Program-made: the position numbers and the translations under genes
Assembly (NCBI RefSeq): GCF_900103125.1
Contig: NZ_FNJV01000001.1
Span: 310,001-374,000, forward strand
Source: Mucilaginibacter sp. OK268
Lineage (GTDB): Bacteria; Bacteroidota; Bacteroidia; Sphingobacteriales; Sphingobacteriaceae
Reading direction: 5' to 3'
Length of the DNA: 64,000 bases
Notes under the pieces: generated by a model
What the model was told of the DNA's origin: nothing
Database searches by the model: none
The model's input: the letters and a program-made list of their open reading frames with translations, nothing else
Shown: in pieces, positions 61,192 to 64,000 of the stretch
Layout: every line of letters starts with the position of its first letter
Position numbering within the stretch: the first letter of the stretch is position 1

Positions 61192-62685
61192 ATGATATTA
61201 TCACGATATAACCTAAACAAAACAACTGTACCGGCAACTGAATTACCGCCTGCTAATGTATTCGATCTGCCTGAAAAAGTGCTGCAGTTCGGAACGGGGG
61301 TATTACTGCGAGGCCTTCCCGATTACTTTATCGATAAAGCTAATCGTGCCGGGATCTTCAACGGCAGGGTAGCGGTTGTTAAATCTACCGATAAAGGCTC
61401 AACTACTGATTTTGATATGCAGGATGGTTTGTACACCATTTACTCCAAGGGGATTGAAAACGGCGAAGAGGTTAATGAGCAGGTGATCTGTTCGGCAATC
61501 AGCCGCGTGCTTTCTGCTTCAAGCGAGTGGGAGGAGATTTTGGAAATAGCCCGCAGTAAAGATTTACAGGTAGTGATCTCTAACACAACTGAAGTGGGTA
61601 TCCAACTGGTGAAGGAAGATGTGCGCAAACATCCGCCGGCATCATTTCCCGGCAAATTGCTGGCTATATTGTATGAGCGCTATAGGGCATTTGACGGAAG
61701 GCCTGATACCGGTTTGGTGATCATCCCAACCGAGCTGATCATCGATAACGGCAAAAAACTGGAATCCATTGTGCTGGAACTTGCGCATTTGAATAAACTG
61801 GAGCCCACTTTTATGGACTGGCTGGAAAGCAGCAATAGTTTTTGCAATTCGCTGGTGGACAGGATAGTGCCCGGCAGACCAGATCAGCAAATGAGCGACG
61901 CCATGGAAGCCGAGCGCGGTTATACCGATAACCTTAGTATCATGTCTGAAACTTATAGTCTTTGGGTTATCCAGGGCGATGAAAAAATTGCCGAAGTATT
62001 ATCTTTTGCCCAGGCAGATAAAGGCGTGGTAATCACGCCTGATATTGAATTGTTCAGGGAGTTAAAACTCCGGTTGCTTAACGGTACGCATACACTGAGC
62101 TGTGCCGTAGCTTATCTTTCAGGTTTTAAAACGGTAAAGGAAGCAATGGACGATGCCCATTTTACAAAGTTCATTACCCAGCTCATGTTTACCGAGATCA
62201 TGCCGTCCATCCCTTATCAGATTGATGAAGATGTAGCCCGCGATTTTGGTAATAAGGTGCTCGACAGGTTTCGCAATCCGAACATCAGGCACGAATGGTT
62301 AAGCATTTCGGTGCAGTACGCCACTAAAATTAAAATGAGGGTTATTCCGTTATTATTAAACTATTACAAACAAAATAATAGAGCACCTCAATTGATGGCC
62401 CTTGGTTTCGCGGCTTTTATCCGCTTTATGCAAATTACCGAAATTGCCGATGGTAAGTACACCGGAACAGCGTATTCAGAGAATTATGCGGTAACTGATG
62501 ACCAGGCACCCACTTTAAGCAAAGCATGGAACGCTGCCGATGTCGAAACAGCCATAGCCTCTATCCTTAAAAATAAAGGCCTTTGGGATGCCGATCTGAC
62601 AACGTTATCCGGCTTTACGGAAGCGGTGACAGCGCAGTTTAAGCTTATTAACAAACATGGAAAACTGGAAATAAGTGCTATTTAA
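61192..62685 (+). CDS. uxaB: Tagaturonate reductase (altronate oxidoreductase)
   Basis: 497 residues of the mannitol-dehydrogenase/UxaB family: NAD-binding start LPEKVLQFGTGVLLRGLPDY, central SVVLELAHLNKLEP-type helices, NSFCNSLVDRIVPGRPD, and the C-terminal domain with RLLNGTHTLSCAVAYLSGF (conserved Lys/His region) and KIKMRVIPLLLNYY. It reduces tagaturonate to altronate with NADH in the cytoplasm, the second step after galacturonate isomerase (UxaC, not in this window). 25 bp behind the GH105 gene and 12 bp before uxaA. Confidence 0.95.
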   Translation: MILSRYNLNKTTVPATELPPANVFDLPEKVLQFGTGVLLRGLPDYFIDKANRAGIFNGRVAVVKSTDKGSTTDFDMQDGLYTIYSKGIENGEEVNEQVICSAISRVLSASSEWEEILEIARSKDLQVVISNTTEVGIQLVKEDVRKHPPASFPGKLLAILYERYRAFDGRPDTGLVIIPTELIIDNGKKLESIVLELAHLNKLEPTFMDWLESSNSFCNSLVDRIVPGRPDQQMSDAMEAERGYTDNLSIMSETYSLWVIQGDEKIAEVLSFAQADKGVVITPDIELFRELKLRLLNGTHTLSCAVAYLSGFKTVKEAMDDAHFTKFITQLMFTEIMPSIPYQIDEDVARDFGNKVLDRFRNPNIRHEWLSISVQYATKIKMRVIPLLLNYYKQNNRAPQLMALGFAAFIRFMQITEIADGKYTGTAYSENYAVTDDQAPTLSKAWNAADVETAIASILKNKGLWDADLTTLSGFTEAVTAQFKLINKHGKLEISAI

Positions 62686-62697
62686 ACAGGAAGAGAG

Positions 62698-64000
62698 ATG
62701 AAACAGAATATATTAAAAATACATCCTGCCGATAATGTACTGGTAGCATTGACCGATCTACAGGCCGGCGAGCAGGTTACTTACAAAGGTGAAAGTTATA
62801 CAGTAAAGGAACCAGTACCGGCTAAACATAAGTTTGCCATTGTGGAAATCCCTGAAGGGGGCGAGATCATCATGTATGGGGTATTGGTAGGTAAGGCTCA
62901 AAGTCCGATAGCGGTTGGCGGTTTGCTTAGTACTGCCAATGTAAAACACGCGGCAAACAGCTTTTTAACAGGCCAAAGCCATACCGATTGGCACAAGCCG
63001 GATATTAGTAAATGGGAAGGCAAAACATTTAACGGCTATCACCGGGGCGATGGCAGCGTAGGCACCGCAAATTACTGGCTGGTTGTGCCGATGGTGTTTT
63101 GCGAAAATCGTAACATTGAAGTATTGCAGGAAGCTTTGGTTAAACCTTTAGGCTATGGCCGAAAAAAAACATACGAGATCAAGGCACAGGAGTTGATTGG
63201 CAAAATAAAGGCGGGGGCAGAGATAGATGAGGTTTTATATACTGAAATAGGCAGTGATACCGCGCAAAGCGCAGGCAACAAGGTTTTCCCTAACGTTGAC
63301 GGCATTAAGTTTTTAACGCATACAGGTGGTTGCGGCGGTACCCGTCAGGACTCGACTGCGCTTTGCGGTTTGCTGGCTGGTTACATTACGCATCCGAATG
63401 TAGCCGGAGCAACGGTTTTGAGCTTAGGCTGTCAGAATGCCGAGGTGAAAACTTTGCAGGAAGAGATCAACAAACGCTCACCACAGTTTGACAAACCCTT
63501 ATATATTTTAGATCAACAGAAAACGGGCAAGGAGGCCGATTTGATGGAACTGGCGATCAGGCAAACACTTGCTGGCTTGATGCAGGCCAATCAGTATACC
63601 CGTAAACCGGCTGCTTTAAGTAAGCTGACCATTGGGTTGGAGTGCGGCGGTTCAGATGGCTTCTCGGGCATTTCGGCAAACCCAGCTATCGGTTACACTT
63701 CGGATCTACTGGTAGCTTTGGGTGGTTCCGTTATTTTGGCCGAGTTTCCGGAACTATGTGGCGTGGAGCAAAACCTTATTGACCGTTGCCTGGATAAAAC
63801 CAAGGCCGAACGCTTTGCCGACCTGGTACGTACTTATAGTCAACGCGCAGAGGAATCCGGTTCAGGCTTTTACATGAACCCATCGCCGGGCAATATTAAA
63901 GATGGTTTGATCACCGATGCTATCAAATCTGCCGGGGCGGCTAAAAAAGGAGGTACATCGCCGGTGGCCGATGTGTTAGATTATCCCGAAAAAGTAACAC
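62698..64000 (+). CDS. uxaA: Altronate dehydratase, truncated by the window edge
   Basis: Starts at ATG 62698 behind a good AGGAAGAG site and stays open for 434 codons to the end. An N-terminal SAF domain (about 1-100: ILKIHPADNVLVALTDLQAG) is followed by the UxaA core: YHRGDGSVGTANYWLVVPMV, LTHTGGCGGTRQDSTALCGL with conserved Cys, LGCQNAEVKT and IGLECGGSDGFSGISANPAI. It dehydrates altronate to 2-keto-3-deoxygluconate using iron. About 100 residues are missing beyond the window. Completes the galacturonate-to-KDG segment with uxaB. Confidence 0.95.
   Translation, partial: MKQNILKIHPADNVLVALTDLQAGEQVTYKGESYTVKEPVPAKHKFAIVEIPEGGEIIMYGVLVGKAQSPIAVGGLLSTANVKHAANSFLTGQSHTDWHKPDISKWEGKTFNGYHRGDGSVGTANYWLVVPMVFCENRNIEVLQEALVKPLGYGRKKTYEIKAQELIGKIKAGAEIDEVLYTEIGSDTAQSAGNKVFPNVDGIKFLTHTGGCGGTRQDSTALCGLLAGYITHPNVAGATVLSLGCQNAEVKTLQEEINKRSPQFDKPLYILDQQKTGKEADLMELAIRQTLAGLMQANQYTRKPAALSKLTIGLECGGSDGFSGISANPAIGYTSDLLVALGGSVILAEFPELCGVEQNLIDRCLDKTKAERFADLVRTYSQRAEESGSGFYMNPSPGNIKDGLITDAIKSAGAAKKGGTSPVADVLDYPEKVT

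Noticed and set aside
1-64000. CRISPR array
   Set aside because: No regular short direct repeats with unique spacers; the four 69-bp blocks are kilobases apart.

Overview
The window looks like chromosomal DNA of a Bacteroidota, most likely a Sphingobacteriaceae close to Mucilaginibacter. Support comes from a SusC/SusD pair, single-domain and fused response regulators, DUF6520-like and DUF6249-like proteins, a Bacteroidetes-type tyrosine recombinase with Ser at the first-Arg position, a pectin/galacturonate operon and moderate GC. This placement is by gene content only; no 16S gene is present.

Layout. (1) 0.5-4.6 kb: TPR protein, receiver-only response regulator and a ClC-type anion transporter with CBS domains, translationally coupled to the regulator. 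(2) 4.7-7.8 kb, minus strand: small envelope genes including an OmpA-type lipoprotein. (3) 7.8-11 kb: sparse region with a 19-bp inverted repeat, helically phased CRP-like dyads in front of a Crp/Fnr regulator, a possible group II intron relic and a small exported protein. (4) 11-16.8 kb, minus strand: susC-susD-thioredoxin-like operon. (5) about 17.1-40.9 kb: an integrative mobilizable element. Its left part has an XRE regulator, a BfmA/BtgA-DUF5712 mobilization pair, a hairpin cluster that looks like oriT, and an excisionase-like gene. Its right end has an IntDOT-like integrase, repeat-rich DNA and a tRNA 3'-end fragment. Between them is a defence island: a PD-(D/E)XK protein, a second nuclease-like protein, a Detocs-like phosphorelay operon whose effector is a receiver fused to a DUF4435/TOPRIM-like domain, a Hachiman pair whose helicase gene carries a one-base frameshift, and a membrane KAP-like NTPase. 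(6) 40.9-54.3 kb: ECF sigma/anti-sigma, M1 and S41 peptidases, a serine hydrolase, and an AraC-MFS-hydrolase-PEBP run. This stretch is punctuated by four copies, all in the same orientation, of a 69-bp block that encodes the last 22 residues and stop of one unknown protein. (7) 53.2-57.2 kb: gene graveyard with HxlR, SDR, sulfatase and other remnants, plus a nucleoside hydrolase-like gene. (8) 57.4-64 kb: pectin degradation operon (GH28, GH105, tagaturonate reductase, altronate dehydratase running off the window) behind a LacI-type operator-like dyad.

The most interesting material is the defence island, above all the three-gene Detocs-like operon at 27.5-32.5 kb, and the four 69-bp gene-tail blocks, which behave like boundaries between cargo segments. 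All functional assignments are from reading motifs; no database search was possible.
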